Positions 7,441-14,199 of a stretch of DNA of 37,287 bases are shown here, piece after piece. Under the pieces are notes generated by a model, which ran no database searches, was not told where the DNA came from, and saw only the letters and a list, made by a program, of their open reading frames with translations. The DNA is from Streptomyces aurantiacus JA 4570 (lineage in GTDB: Bacteria; Actinomycetota; Actinomycetes; Streptomycetales; Streptomycetaceae): the NCBI RefSeq assembly GCF_000414115.1, contig NZ_AOPZ01000075.1, positions 1 to 37,287 on the forward strand, given 5' to 3'. Within the stretch, counting starts at the first letter, position 1; each line of letters starts with the position of its first letter. The position numbers were made by a program, and so were the translations under genes.

Positions 7441-8422
7441 AGCCAGTACTCCGCGGTCGGGCGCAGGTGGAGCGGGCGCGGGGGTGCGTCGGCGGTCGCG
7501 GCGGCGGTGCCGCGCAGGGCGTCGGTGACCGCCTGAGCGAACGTCGCCACGGCGGCGTCCCCGCGCCCCTTCGGCCAGGCCACCGAGTGCCGCCAGGCCA
7601 GCGGGGCGCCCGCGAGGGGCCGCCAGACGATGTCGGGGTCCTCGCCCGCCGCGTGCGCGGGGTGCGCGTCCTTGGGGCTGAACGCGACGGCGCGCGAGGA
7701 CAGGAGCAGGCCGCGGACGAAGCTGGCGCCCTGGCCGTGCCGGACGGCGGTGGGGGTGTAGCCGTCGCGGGCGCAGGTGGTCAGGAGGTCGTCGTGCAGG
7801 GCGGGCGCGCCGCTGCGGTGGAAGAGCACCAGGTCGTAGCCGTTGAGCGCGGTGAGCGGGACCTCGTCGAGGTCGGCCGCGGGGGCGCCGCGCGGCAGCA
7901 GCACGCCGACCTCGCGGCGCAGCACGGGCCCGAGTTCGAGTCCGGCGACGTCGCAGGGGTGGTGGATGAGGCCGACGTCCAGGTCGTGCGCGGCGAGCTG
8001 GTCGAGCTGCTGGGCGGTGGTGAGCTCGCGCAGCTCCAGCTCGACGCCCGCGTGCCGCTGCCGGAAGCCGGCGAGGAGCGCGGCGACGGTCTCGCCCGCG
8101 ATGTCCGGCGGGAGCGCGGCGCGCAGCAGGCCGCTCTCGCCGTCCCGGATGCGGCGGGCGGTGGCGAGCAGCGCCTCGGACCGGGTGAGCAGCTCGCGGG
8201 CGTCGTCAGCTCGCGGGCGTCGTCGAGCAGCAGCGTCCCGGCCTTGGTGATGGTCACCTGGCGGCTGGTGCGTTCGAAGAGGCGCACGCCGAGGTGGCGT
8301 TCCAGGCGCTGGATGCGCTGGGACAGGGGTGGCTGGGCCATGCCGAGGCGCTCCGCGGCCCGGCCGAAATGTGACTCTTCTGCAACAGCCACAAAGCACT
8401 CCAGGTGCCGCATCAGGTCCAC
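7437..8422 (-). pseudogene. LysR-family transcriptional regulator, frameshifted by a 17-bp tandem duplication
   Basis: The first part, read from the GTG at 8422, gives MDLMRHLECFVAVAEESHFG followed by a standard LysR winged-helix (AERLGMAQPPLSQRIQRLE, FERTSRQVTIT). The frame then runs into low-complexity sequence after LLLDDAREL. The second part, in another frame down to 7437, continues as ARELLTRSEALLATARRIRD with a complete periplasmic-binding-like effector domain. The break sits in two exact copies of a 17-bp unit (8191-8207, 8208-8224). Deleting one copy gives LLLDDARELLTRSEALL and an uninterrupted protein of about 322 residues. The gene is thus broken as written, though possibly switchable, or the assembly is wrong. 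Its 3' end overlaps the serine hydrolase start by 4 bp, so loss of translation here could reduce the downstream gene too. Confidence 0.88.
8191..8224. repeat. 17-bp perfect tandem duplication inside lysR
   Basis: The unit agctcgcgggcgtcgtc occurs twice without a gap. Seventeen is not a multiple of three, so the second copy shifts the reading frame of the LysR gene. Removing either copy restores a continuous regulator. Confidence 0.95.
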
Positions 8423-8431
8423 AAGCAGCGA

Positions 8432-8467
8432 CGATATCGCGGATTAATGGATACGTAAGTGATATCG
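8432..8467. promoter_or_regulatory. Paired GATATCG sites in the lysR / lipoprotein divergent region
   Basis: The short gap between the divergent lysR and esterase lipoprotein genes holds GATATCG at 8433-8439 and again at 8461-8467. Each contains the palindrome GATATC, and an AT-rich spacer with GGATTAATGGATACG lies between. LysR-type regulators usually bind AT-rich sites in such divergent gaps, so this is a plausible operator or promoter region. No binding site is proven. Confidence 0.35.
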
Positions 8468-8506
8468 AACTTGGACATAGCGCCCGGGACGAGGTTCTCT
8501 CGGGGC

Positions 8507-9562
8507 ATGACCTTGCTCTCTTCGGTACGCCGTCGAAGTGCCCGGCGCGGCTGGCCCGGTGTCCTGGTGGTGGGCCTCGCCCTGGCCACGGGCTGCACGA
8601 CCGCGCCCGAGCCCGGCTCCTCGGCCTCCTCGAAGTCCGCGTCCGATGGGGCCGCGAAGTCCGCGTCCGATGGGGCCGCGTCCGCCGCCGACACCCGTGA
8701 GCGCCTGCGCGTGGACGGCACCGACCGCGCCTACCTGCTGCACGAGCCCACCGCCCCCGGCGCGGGCCCCCGCCCGCTCGTCGTCGCCTTCCACGGGCGC
8801 GGCGCCGACCCGGCGGAGATGCGCGAGCTGACCGGCCTGAACAGGGCGGCCAAGGCGCGCGGCATGCTCGTCGCCTACCCGGAGGCCCTGCGCAAGGCGT
8901 GGGGCGCGGGCGCCGCGCCGACGCGGCAGCGGCCCGACCCCGAGGCCGACGTGCGGTTCACCGAGGCGCTGGTCGACAAGCTGGTCCGGACGCGGCGGGC
9001 CGATCCCCGGCGGGTGTACGTGGTGGGGTTCTCCAACGGCGGGTCGATGGCGCTGCGGGTGGCGGCCGAGCGGCCGAAGCTGGTGGCGGGCGCGGTGTCG
9101 GTCGCGGGTCAACTGCCCACCGGGCGGGCGACGGTGCGGCCGTCGGGGCCGGTGCCGGTGATGATCGTCTACGGCGGCAAGGATCCCGTACGCCCCGTCA
9201 CGGGCCTGGAACGCCCGGGCCCGGCCCCCAAGGGCCAGGAACCGATCATGGCGACCAGGTCGGCCCGCGCCAGCGCCCGGGCTTTCGCCACCGCGGGCCG
9301 TACGAAGGCCCCGGCCGAGCAGCCCCGCAAGGGCTACGACCGCACGCTCTGGCGCCCCGGCCCCGGAACCGTCCCCGTCGAACTTCTCGTCGTGCGCGAC
9401 GCGGGCCACACCTGGCCCGGCACGCGCGTCACCCCGCCCAAGGGCTTCGGCCCCGCCAGCAAGGCCCTGGACACCACGGGCACGGTGCTCACCTTCCTCA
9501 AGGACCAGGCACCCCGGCCCGCAGCCGACGCAGCCAGAGCCCCGGAGCGTACCGACCGATGA
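8507..9562 (+). CDS. LpqC-like esterase / PHB-depolymerase-family lipoprotein
   Basis: From the ATG at 8507 the product is about 351 residues (a GTG at 8459 would add 16). A strongly basic start (RRRSARRG) and hydrophobic core end in LATGC, a probable lipobox. A low-complexity linker follows that includes a tandem KSASDGAA repeat from a 24-bp DNA duplication. The rest is an alpha/beta hydrolase of the PHB depolymerase/LpqC type: PLVVAFHGRGADPAEM gives the oxyanion-hole HG region, VYVVGFSNGGSMALRVAAERP carries the nucleophile Ser in GFSNGG, an MIVYGGKDPVRPV region suits the acid, and RDAGHTWPG supplies the His. It likely hydrolyses an ester outside the membrane; substrate unknown. It was originally coupled by ATGA overlap to the PBP gene. 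Confidence 0.88.
   Translation: MTLLSSVRRRSARRGWPGVLVVGLALATGCTTAPEPGSSASSKSASDGAAKSASDGAASAADTRERLRVDGTDRAYLLHEPTAPGAGPRPLVVAFHGRGADPAEMRELTGLNRAAKARGMLVAYPEALRKAWGAGAAPTRQRPDPEADVRFTEALVDKLVRTRRADPRRVYVVGFSNGGSMALRVAAERPKLVAGAVSVAGQLPTGRATVRPSGPVPVMIVYGGKDPVRPVTGLERPGPAPKGQEPIMATRSARASARAFATAGRTKAPAEQPRKGYDRTLWRPGPGTVPVELLVVRDAGHTWPGTRVTPPKGFGPASKALDTTGTVLTFLKDQAPRPAADAARAPERTDR
8633..8680. repeat. 24-bp in-frame tandem duplication in the lipoprotein linker
   Basis: Positions 8633-8656 and 8657-8680 are identical and encode KSASDGAA twice. Twenty-four is a multiple of three, so it only lengthens the flexible linker after the lipobox. Confidence 0.93.
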
Positions 9563-9586
9563 ACCCGGAGCGTACCGACCGATGAA
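9541..9586. repeat. 23-bp tandem duplication of the esterase/PBP stop-start junction
   Basis: Positions 9541-9563 and 9564-9586 are identical. Each copy carries the same CGATGAA junction in which ATG and TGA overlap. The first copy holds the esterase stop codon and the second holds the PBP start codon. Confidence 0.95.
9559..9585 (+). other. Eight-codon relay ORF created by the duplication
   Basis: The ATG in the first repeat copy (9559-9561) overlaps the esterase stop (TGA 9560-9562) and opens the reading frame MNPERTDR. This frame ends with TGA at 9583-9585, itself overlapping the PBP start ATG at 9582. A ribosome terminating on the esterase could restart here and then restart again on the PBP gene. 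Both ATGA overlaps are seen directly; translation of this mini-ORF is inference. Confidence 0.5.
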
Positions 9587-11057
9587 CAAGACAGTCCGCC
9601 GCGCCGCCGTCTTCTGCGGCCTGCTCGTGCTCGCCCTCCTCGTGCGCGCCACCTGGGTGCAGTTCGTACGGAGCGACACCCTCGCCGAGCACGACCAGAA
9701 CCGGCGCGTGAAGATAGCGACCTTCGGCCAGCCGCGCGGCGACATCATCGTCGGCGGCAAGGCGATCACCGGCTCGGTGGCGACCCCGGGCTCGGACTTC
9801 AAGTACAAGCGGACCTACCGGAACGGGCCCATGTACGCGCCGGTCACCGGCTTCTTCTCGCAGGCGCAGGGACAGACGTTCCTGGAGGGCGTGCACGACG
9901 ACCTGCTCAGCGGCAAGGACAGCCGGCTCCTCGGCTCGCCGGTGGACGCGCTGACCGGCGAGCGGCCCAAGGGCGGCGACGTGGTCACCACCATCGACCC
10001 GAAGGCGCAGCGGGCGGCCTACAAGGGCCTCACCGACCTGGACGCGAAGGGCGCGGTGGTCGCCCTCGACCCGCGCTCCGGCAAGATCCTGGCGATGGCG
10101 AGCACGCCTTCGTACGACCCGTCGGTGTTCGCCGGCATCTCCGGCAAGGACGGGAAGGCGTTCAAGGAACTGAACGCGCGGAAGGACAAGCCGCTGAACA
10201 ACCGGGCGTTCCGCGAGGCGTACCCGCCGGGTTCGACCTTCAAGATCCTCACCGCGGCGGCCGCCCTGGAACACGGCACGGTCACCGACGTCGACGCCGC
10301 GTCCGGCGCCCGCTCGCCCTACCGGCTGCCGCAGAGCTCGACGGAGATCGGCAGCGTCGTGCCGGACGCGCAGTGCGACAAGGCGTCGATGAAGACCGCG
10401 ATGCAGTGGTCGTGCAACAACGTCTTCCTGGACGCCGCGCTGAAGACCGGCAAGGACAGGATGCGGGAGACGGCGGAGCGGTTCGGCTTCAACAAGGAGC
10501 AGTTCATGCCCGTACGGACCGCCGCGAGCGGCTACCCGGAGAAGCTGGACAAGCCGCAGACCGCGCTGACCGGCATGGGCCAGGGCAGCGTGACCACCAC
10601 GCCGCTGCAGATGGCCATGGTCACCGCCGGGCTCGCCAACGACGGCAAGGTGATGAAGCCGTACCTGGTCGAGGAGTTGCGCGGCGCGGATCTGTCGACG
10701 GTTCAGAAGAACGAGCCGGAGGAGCTGGAGCAGGCGGTCTCGCCGGACACGGCGCGCACGGTGCAGCAGATGATGGAGCACACGGTGACCGACGGCACCG
10801 GCGACAAGGTGGCGATCGACGGCGTCACGGTCGGCGGCAAGCCGGGCACCGCGCAGCACGGCGCGGACGTGCGCGACGAGCGGCCGTACGCGTGGTTCGT
10901 GTCCTACGCCAAGCAGAGTGACGGATCGTCACCCGTGGCGGTGGCCGTGCTCGTCGACCCCGAGGACATGGACATCTCGCGCTCGGAGATCGCGGGCGGC
11001 AAGCTGGGCGCGCCGATCGCCAAGGCGGTGATGGAGGCGGTCCTGAAGAAGTCCTGA
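9582..11057 (+). CDS. Class B penicillin-binding protein (PbpA/FtsI-like D,D-transpeptidase)
   Basis: The 491-residue product has a short cytoplasmic tail, one N-terminal transmembrane helix (about 8-27), a non-catalytic linker domain (about 30-150) and a C-terminal transpeptidase domain beginning near VVTTIDPKAQRAA. Its active-site motifs are STFK (nucleophile, in PPGSTFKI, about residue 213), SCN (in MQWSCNNVF) and KPGT (in GGKPGTAQH). It resembles the PbpA-type class B enzymes of actinobacteria that cross-link peptidoglycan during growth or sporulation, rather than a bifunctional class A enzyme, since no glycosyltransferase domain is present. The length is normal for PbpA. A hairpin follows the stop codon. 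Translation probably depends on coupling to the upstream esterase gene. Confidence 0.93.
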   Translation: MNKTVRRAAVFCGLLVLALLVRATWVQFVRSDTLAEHDQNRRVKIATFGQPRGDIIVGGKAITGSVATPGSDFKYKRTYRNGPMYAPVTGFFSQAQGQTFLEGVHDDLLSGKDSRLLGSPVDALTGERPKGGDVVTTIDPKAQRAAYKGLTDLDAKGAVVALDPRSGKILAMASTPSYDPSVFAGISGKDGKAFKELNARKDKPLNNRAFREAYPPGSTFKILTAAAALEHGTVTDVDAASGARSPYRLPQSSTEIGSVVPDAQCDKASMKTAMQWSCNNVFLDAALKTGKDRMRETAERFGFNKEQFMPVRTAASGYPEKLDKPQTALTGMGQGSVTTTPLQMAMVTAGLANDGKVMKPYLVEELRGADLSTVQKNEPEELEQAVSPDTARTVQQMMEHTVTDGTGDKVAIDGVTVGGKPGTAQHGADVRDERPYAWFVSYAKQSDGSSPVAVAVLVDPEDMDISRSEIAGGKLGAPIAKAVMEAVLKKS

Positions 11058-11073
11058 ATCCCTGATTCAGGCC

Positions 11074-11107
11074 CTGCCTGGTGTGGTGCTAGGGCCACAC
11101 CAGGCAG
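11074..11107. terminator. Bidirectional hairpin between convergent genes
   Basis: A perfect 13-bp stem (11074-11086 with 11095-11107) and 8-nt loop lie 16 bp after the PBP stop. The loop contains the stop codon of the convergent minus-strand gene, and the right arm encodes its last residues (CLVWP). It probably ends transcription from both sides. Confidence 0.7.
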
Positions 11108-11520
11108 TACGCCTGGTGTCCCGCGTCGTGCAGGCGGTGGCTGAAGTCCTGCCACTCGTGCAGGAGTTGGTAGACGTTGAAGGCGTCCCGCGGGCCGCCG
11201 CGGTCGGGGACCGTGGACCAGATGAACGCCGCCGCGCCGACCGACTCCTCGCCGATGCCGCGCAGCGGGTCGACGACCGTCATGGGGAGCTTGACGACCG
11301 CGTAGTCGGGGTGGAGGACGACCAGTTCCAGCGGGGGGACCTTGTGCAGGGGTATGCCCTCGATGCCGGTGAGGACCATCGCGGCCATCGTCTCCGGCTT
11401 GATCTTGGTGAACATGCCGCCCATGCCCAGCTCGTCGCCGCCGAGCTCCTCGGGGCGCATCGAGATCGGGACGCGGGCCGCCGTCGCGCCGTCCGGGGCG
11501 CCGAAGTATTTGTAGGTCAC
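11089..11520 (-). CDS. Conserved Streptomyces protein of unknown function
   Basis: The product is about 143 residues from the GTG at 11520 and begins VTYKYFGAPDGATAARVPISM. I recall near-identical proteins annotated only as hypothetical in many streptomycetes; upstream in-frame starts would add a basic, uncharacteristic stretch. It has no signal peptide or transmembrane helix. Visible features are a Gly/Met-rich MRPEELGGDELGMGGMF segment, an HPDYAVVKLPMTVVDPLRGIGEES segment and a His-rich end, YQLLHEWQDFSHRLHDAGHQAYCLVWP. The three spaced His could bind a metal, but no known site pattern is recognised. It converges on the PBP gene. Confidence 0.8.
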   Translation of the reverse strand: MTYKYFGAPDGATAARVPISMRPEELGGDELGMGGMFTKIKPETMAAMVLTGIEGIPLHKVPPLELVVLHPDYAVVKLPMTVVDPLRGIGEESVGAAAFIWSTVPDRGGPRDAFNVYQLLHEWQDFSHRLHDAGHQAYCLVWP

Positions 11521-11871
11521 CCCCACCCCGCCGCTCCTGTTTCCCGCACGGTCACGCTTCACCCTGTCCGGCGTCCGCTGCTCGGGGGCCAAGGCCGCCT
11601 CTGCCTCTCGCCGGTGCTTTCCCCGCCGGGCACGCCGGGGACCCAGGCCGTCGGTCCCCTCGCCCAGTCCGCCACCGCGCTGCATATCTCCACCCGACTG
11701 CTTTTCTAGGGCGCCCGGACCCTGCCGCGCAACCCGATCATCGTGTCAGTGACCTCCCCCACGGTCACCCGCCGAAACGTGGGGTGAAACACCAGTCCAC
11801 AGGATTTCCGCACATCGGCCCCTGCCGGGGGCGGCAGCGCGGAAAGCCGCCACACAGGAGGCCCGGACACG
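11521..11871. other. Intergenic region upstream of hemL
   Basis: This 351-bp gap separates the divergent unknown gene and hemL and must carry both promoters. No convincing gene is present. Visible structure includes GTGACC (11749-11754) and its inverted copy GGTCAC (11763-11768) with an 8-nt spacer, and a relatively AT-rich patch with gaaacaccagtccacag near 11787. No clear -35/-10 pair could be chosen. Confidence 0.5.
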
Positions 11872-11879
11872 ATGTCCGG
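11863..11879 (+). promoter_or_regulatory. hemL: Palindrome covering the hemL start codon
   Basis: CCGGACA at 11863-11869 and TGTCCGG at 11873-11879 form a perfect 7-bp inverted repeat with a 3-nt centre. The ATG at 11872-11874 lies partly in the centre and partly in the right arm. In RNA this would be a stable hairpin hiding the start; in DNA it could be an operator. Confidence 0.55.
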
Positions 11880-13227
11880 ACCCTCTGACACCATGGTTCA
11901 TGTGAGCTTCCCGTATAGCGCCCCAGTTTCGCAGACTCTTTTCGACCGTGCGGCGGCCGTGACGCCCGGCGGTGTGAACTCGCCCGTGCGCGCCTTCCGC
12001 GCGGTGGGTGGTACGCCCCGCTTCATGGTGTCCGGTACCGGTCCGTACCTGACGGACGCCGACGGCCGTGAGTACGTAGACCTCGTGTGTTCCTGGGGAC
12101 CGATGATCCTCGGGCACTCCCACCCCGAGGTCATCGCCGCAGTCCAGGAGGCCGTCGCGCGCGGCACGTCGTTCGGTACGCCGGGCGAGGGCGAGGTGGC
12201 CCTCGCCGAGGAGATCGTCGCCCGGGTCGCCCCGGTCGAGCAGGTCCGGCTCGTGTCCAGCGGCACGGAGGCGACGATGTCCGCCATCCGGCTGGCCCGC
12301 GGGTTCACCGGCCGGGCCAAGGTCATCAAGTTCGCCGGGTGCTACCACGGGCACGTGGACGCCCTCCTCGCCGCGGCCGGGTCCGGCGTCGCGACCTTCG
12401 GGCTGCCCGACACGCCGGGTGTCACGGGCGCCCAGGCGGGCGACACCATCGTCCTTCCGTACAACGACCTGGAGGCCGTGCACGAGGCTTTCCACACGTA
12501 TCCCGGCGAGATCGCCTGTGTGATCACGGAGGCGTCGCCCGGAAACATGGGCGTGGTGCCGCCGCGGCCCGGATTCAACGAGGGCCTGAAGTCCGCGTGC
12601 GCGAAGAACGGCGCGCTGTTCATCTCCGACGAGGTGATGACGGGATTCCGGACAAGTAAAGCCGGATGGTTCGGAGTTGACGGGGTGACACCCGACCTCA
12701 TGACCTTCGGAAAGGTCATGGGCGGCGGATTCCCGGCCGCCGCATTCGGTGGCCGCGCCGATGTGATGGGGCATCTCGCGCCGGTGGGCCCGGTTTATCA
12801 GGCGGGCACCCTGTCCGGGAATCCCGTCGCCACGGCCGCCGGTCTCGCGCAGCTGCGACTGCTCGACGACGCGGCGTACGAGAAGGTGGACGCCGTCTCC
12901 GCCGAGCTGCGCGCGCTCGTGCGCGAGGCGCTGAACAAGGAAGGCGTCGCGCACCGGCTGCAGAACGCCTCCAATATGTTCTCCGTGTTCTTCGCCGACC
13001 GCGAGGTCCGCAATTACGAGGACGCGAAGGCGCAGGAGTCGTTCCGCTTCACCGCGTTCTTCCACTCGATGCTGTCGCAGGGCGTGTATCTGCCGCCGTC
13101 GGCCTTCGAGTCCTGGTTCGTTTCCACCGCCCACGACGAGCGCGCGGTCGAGCGTGTCGCCGCCGCCCTGCCGGCCGCCGCCCGCGCCGCCGCCGAAGCC
13201 ACGAACGCCCCGGAGGCCACCGCATGA
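11872..13227 (+). CDS. hemL: Glutamate-1-semialdehyde 2,1-aminomutase
   Basis: The 451-residue product is a PLP enzyme of aminotransferase class III. It converts glutamate-1-semialdehyde to 5-aminolevulinate in the C5 route to haem, sirohaem and cobalamin. Motifs are [12 protein letters not shown] (31-42), [19 protein letters not shown] (129-147, phosphate-binding), CYHGHVD (157-163), an [10 protein letters not shown] segment (251-260, Asp for the PLP ring nitrogen) and [16 protein letters not shown] with the Schiff-base Lys at 281. The ATG at 11872 has AGGAGG at 11856-11861, a rather long 10-nt spacing; ATG 11893 or GTG 11902 in frame are alternatives that would escape the start-codon palindrome. 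The stop overlaps the next start by ATGA. Confidence 0.95.
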   Translation: MSGPSDTMVHVSFPYSAPVSQTLFDRAAAVTPGGVNSPVRAFRAVGGTPRFMVSGTGPYLTDADGREYVDLVCSWGPMILGHSHPEVIAAVQEAVARGTSFGTPGEGEVALAEEIVARVAPVEQVRLVSSGTEATMSAIRLARGFTGRAKVIKFAGCYHGHVDALLAAAGSGVATFGLPDTPGVTGAQAGDTIVLPYNDLEAVHEAFHTYPGEIACVITEASPGNMGVVPPRPGFNEGLKSACAKNGALFISDEVMTGFRTSKAGWFGVDGVTPDLMTFGKVMGGGFPAAAFGGRADVMGHLAPVGPVYQAGTLSGNPVATAAGLAQLRLLDDAAYEKVDAVSAELRALVREALNKEGVAHRLQNASNMFSVFFADREVRNYEDAKAQESFRFTAFFHSMLSQGVYLPPSAFESWFVSTAHDERAVERVAAALPAAARAAAEATNAPEATA

Positions 13228-13931
13228 CCGCGGCAAGAACGCCCGCTGACGGTTCCGACGGCGAGCTCACCGTCGTCCACCTGATGCGCCACGGCGAGGT
13301 GCACAACCCCGACGGGATCCTGTACGGCAGGCTCCCCGGCTACCACCTCTCCGACCTGGGGCGGCAGATGGCCGACCGCGTCGCCGACCACCTGTCCTCG
13401 CGGGACGTCACGCACGTCGTGGCCTCCCCCCTCGACCGGGCCCAGGAGACCGCCACCCCCATCGCCAAGGCGCACGGCCTGGACCTGGCCACCGATGCGC
13501 GCCTCATCGAGGCGGAGAACGTCTTCGAGGGCAAGACCTTCGGGGTCGGCGACGGCGCCCTGAAGAACCCGGAGAACTGGAAGCACCTGGTCAACCCGTT
13601 CCGGCCGTCCTGGGGCGAGTCGTATGTCGAGCAGGTCGTGCGGATGATGGGCGCGCTGGACGCCGCGCGGGACGCGGCGCGCGGTCATGAAGCCGTGTGT
13701 GTCAGCCACCAGCTGCCGATCTGGATCGTGCGGAGTTTTGTGGAGAAGCGGCGGCTCTGGCACGACCCGCGGAAGCGGCAGTGCACGCTTGCCTCTCTTA
13801 CGTCGTTCACCTATCGCGGAGACAAGATCGTTTCTGTGGGGTACTCGGAGCCTGCTCGGGATCTTGTGCCGAAGCATCTCCTGGCAGGGGCCAAGCCGGT
13901 TAAGGGTAAGAGCAAGGCATTCGGCGCCTGA
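13224..13931 (+). CDS. Histidine phosphatase family protein (phosphoglycerate mutase-like)
   Basis: The 235-residue product has the histidine phosphatase fold: LMRHGE near residue 20 holds the phospho-accepting His, [14 protein letters not shown] gives the conserved Arg pocket, an Asn/Glu-rich [11 protein letters not shown] segment follows, and VSHQLPIW supplies the second catalytic His. It does not show the full signature of true glycolytic phosphoglycerate mutase, so a phosphatase role is more likely; the substrate is unknown. Translation is coupled to hemL by a 4-bp overlap. A cofactor-linked phosphatase role is a reasonable but unproven guess from that position. A dispersed hairpin repeat follows the gene. 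Confidence 0.88.
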   Translation: MTAARTPADGSDGELTVVHLMRHGEVHNPDGILYGRLPGYHLSDLGRQMADRVADHLSSRDVTHVVASPLDRAQETATPIAKAHGLDLATDARLIEAENVFEGKTFGVGDGALKNPENWKHLVNPFRPSWGESYVEQVVRMMGALDAARDAARGHEAVCVSHQLPIWIVRSFVEKRRLWHDPRKRQCTLASLTSFTYRGDKIVSVGYSEPARDLVPKHLLAGAKPVKGKSKAFGA

Positions 13932-14000
13932 CGCGTGACGCTTGCGCTGTGCGGTTGTGGGGAATCTGCGGGCCCGGCTGTGGCTGGGCGCGCAGTTCCC

Positions 14001-14019
14001 CGCGCCCCTTTGGGGCGCG
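14001..14019. terminator. Hairpin of the dispersed CCCCGCGCCCC-type repeat
   Basis: CGCGCCCC (14001-14008) and GGGGCGCG (14012-14019) form a perfect 8-bp stem with a TTT loop. It is preceded by cgcagttccccg, the same word seen near 33.42 kb. It lies about 70 bp past the phosphatase stop and probably acts as its terminator. Confidence 0.6.
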
Positions 14020-14199
14020 TTTCCTGTGCGTCTGCTGTGTGCGGCGGGTAATTGCGCGCACACCCTATGACGCGGAATGTCTCCTCCCTGTAATAGATCC
14101 CATATAGGCGTGGCTGTCCGGAACCCGCGTGGTCGTCGCACCCTCTAAGGAGTCGTCCTTCCGCCCGGGGAGGACAGAGGCGCGACGAATGGGGTTGGA

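Noticed and set aside
13224..13931. Glycolytic phosphoglycerate mutase
   Set aside because: Only the general histidine phosphatase motifs are present; the specific mutase signature is lacking, so only the broad family is called.
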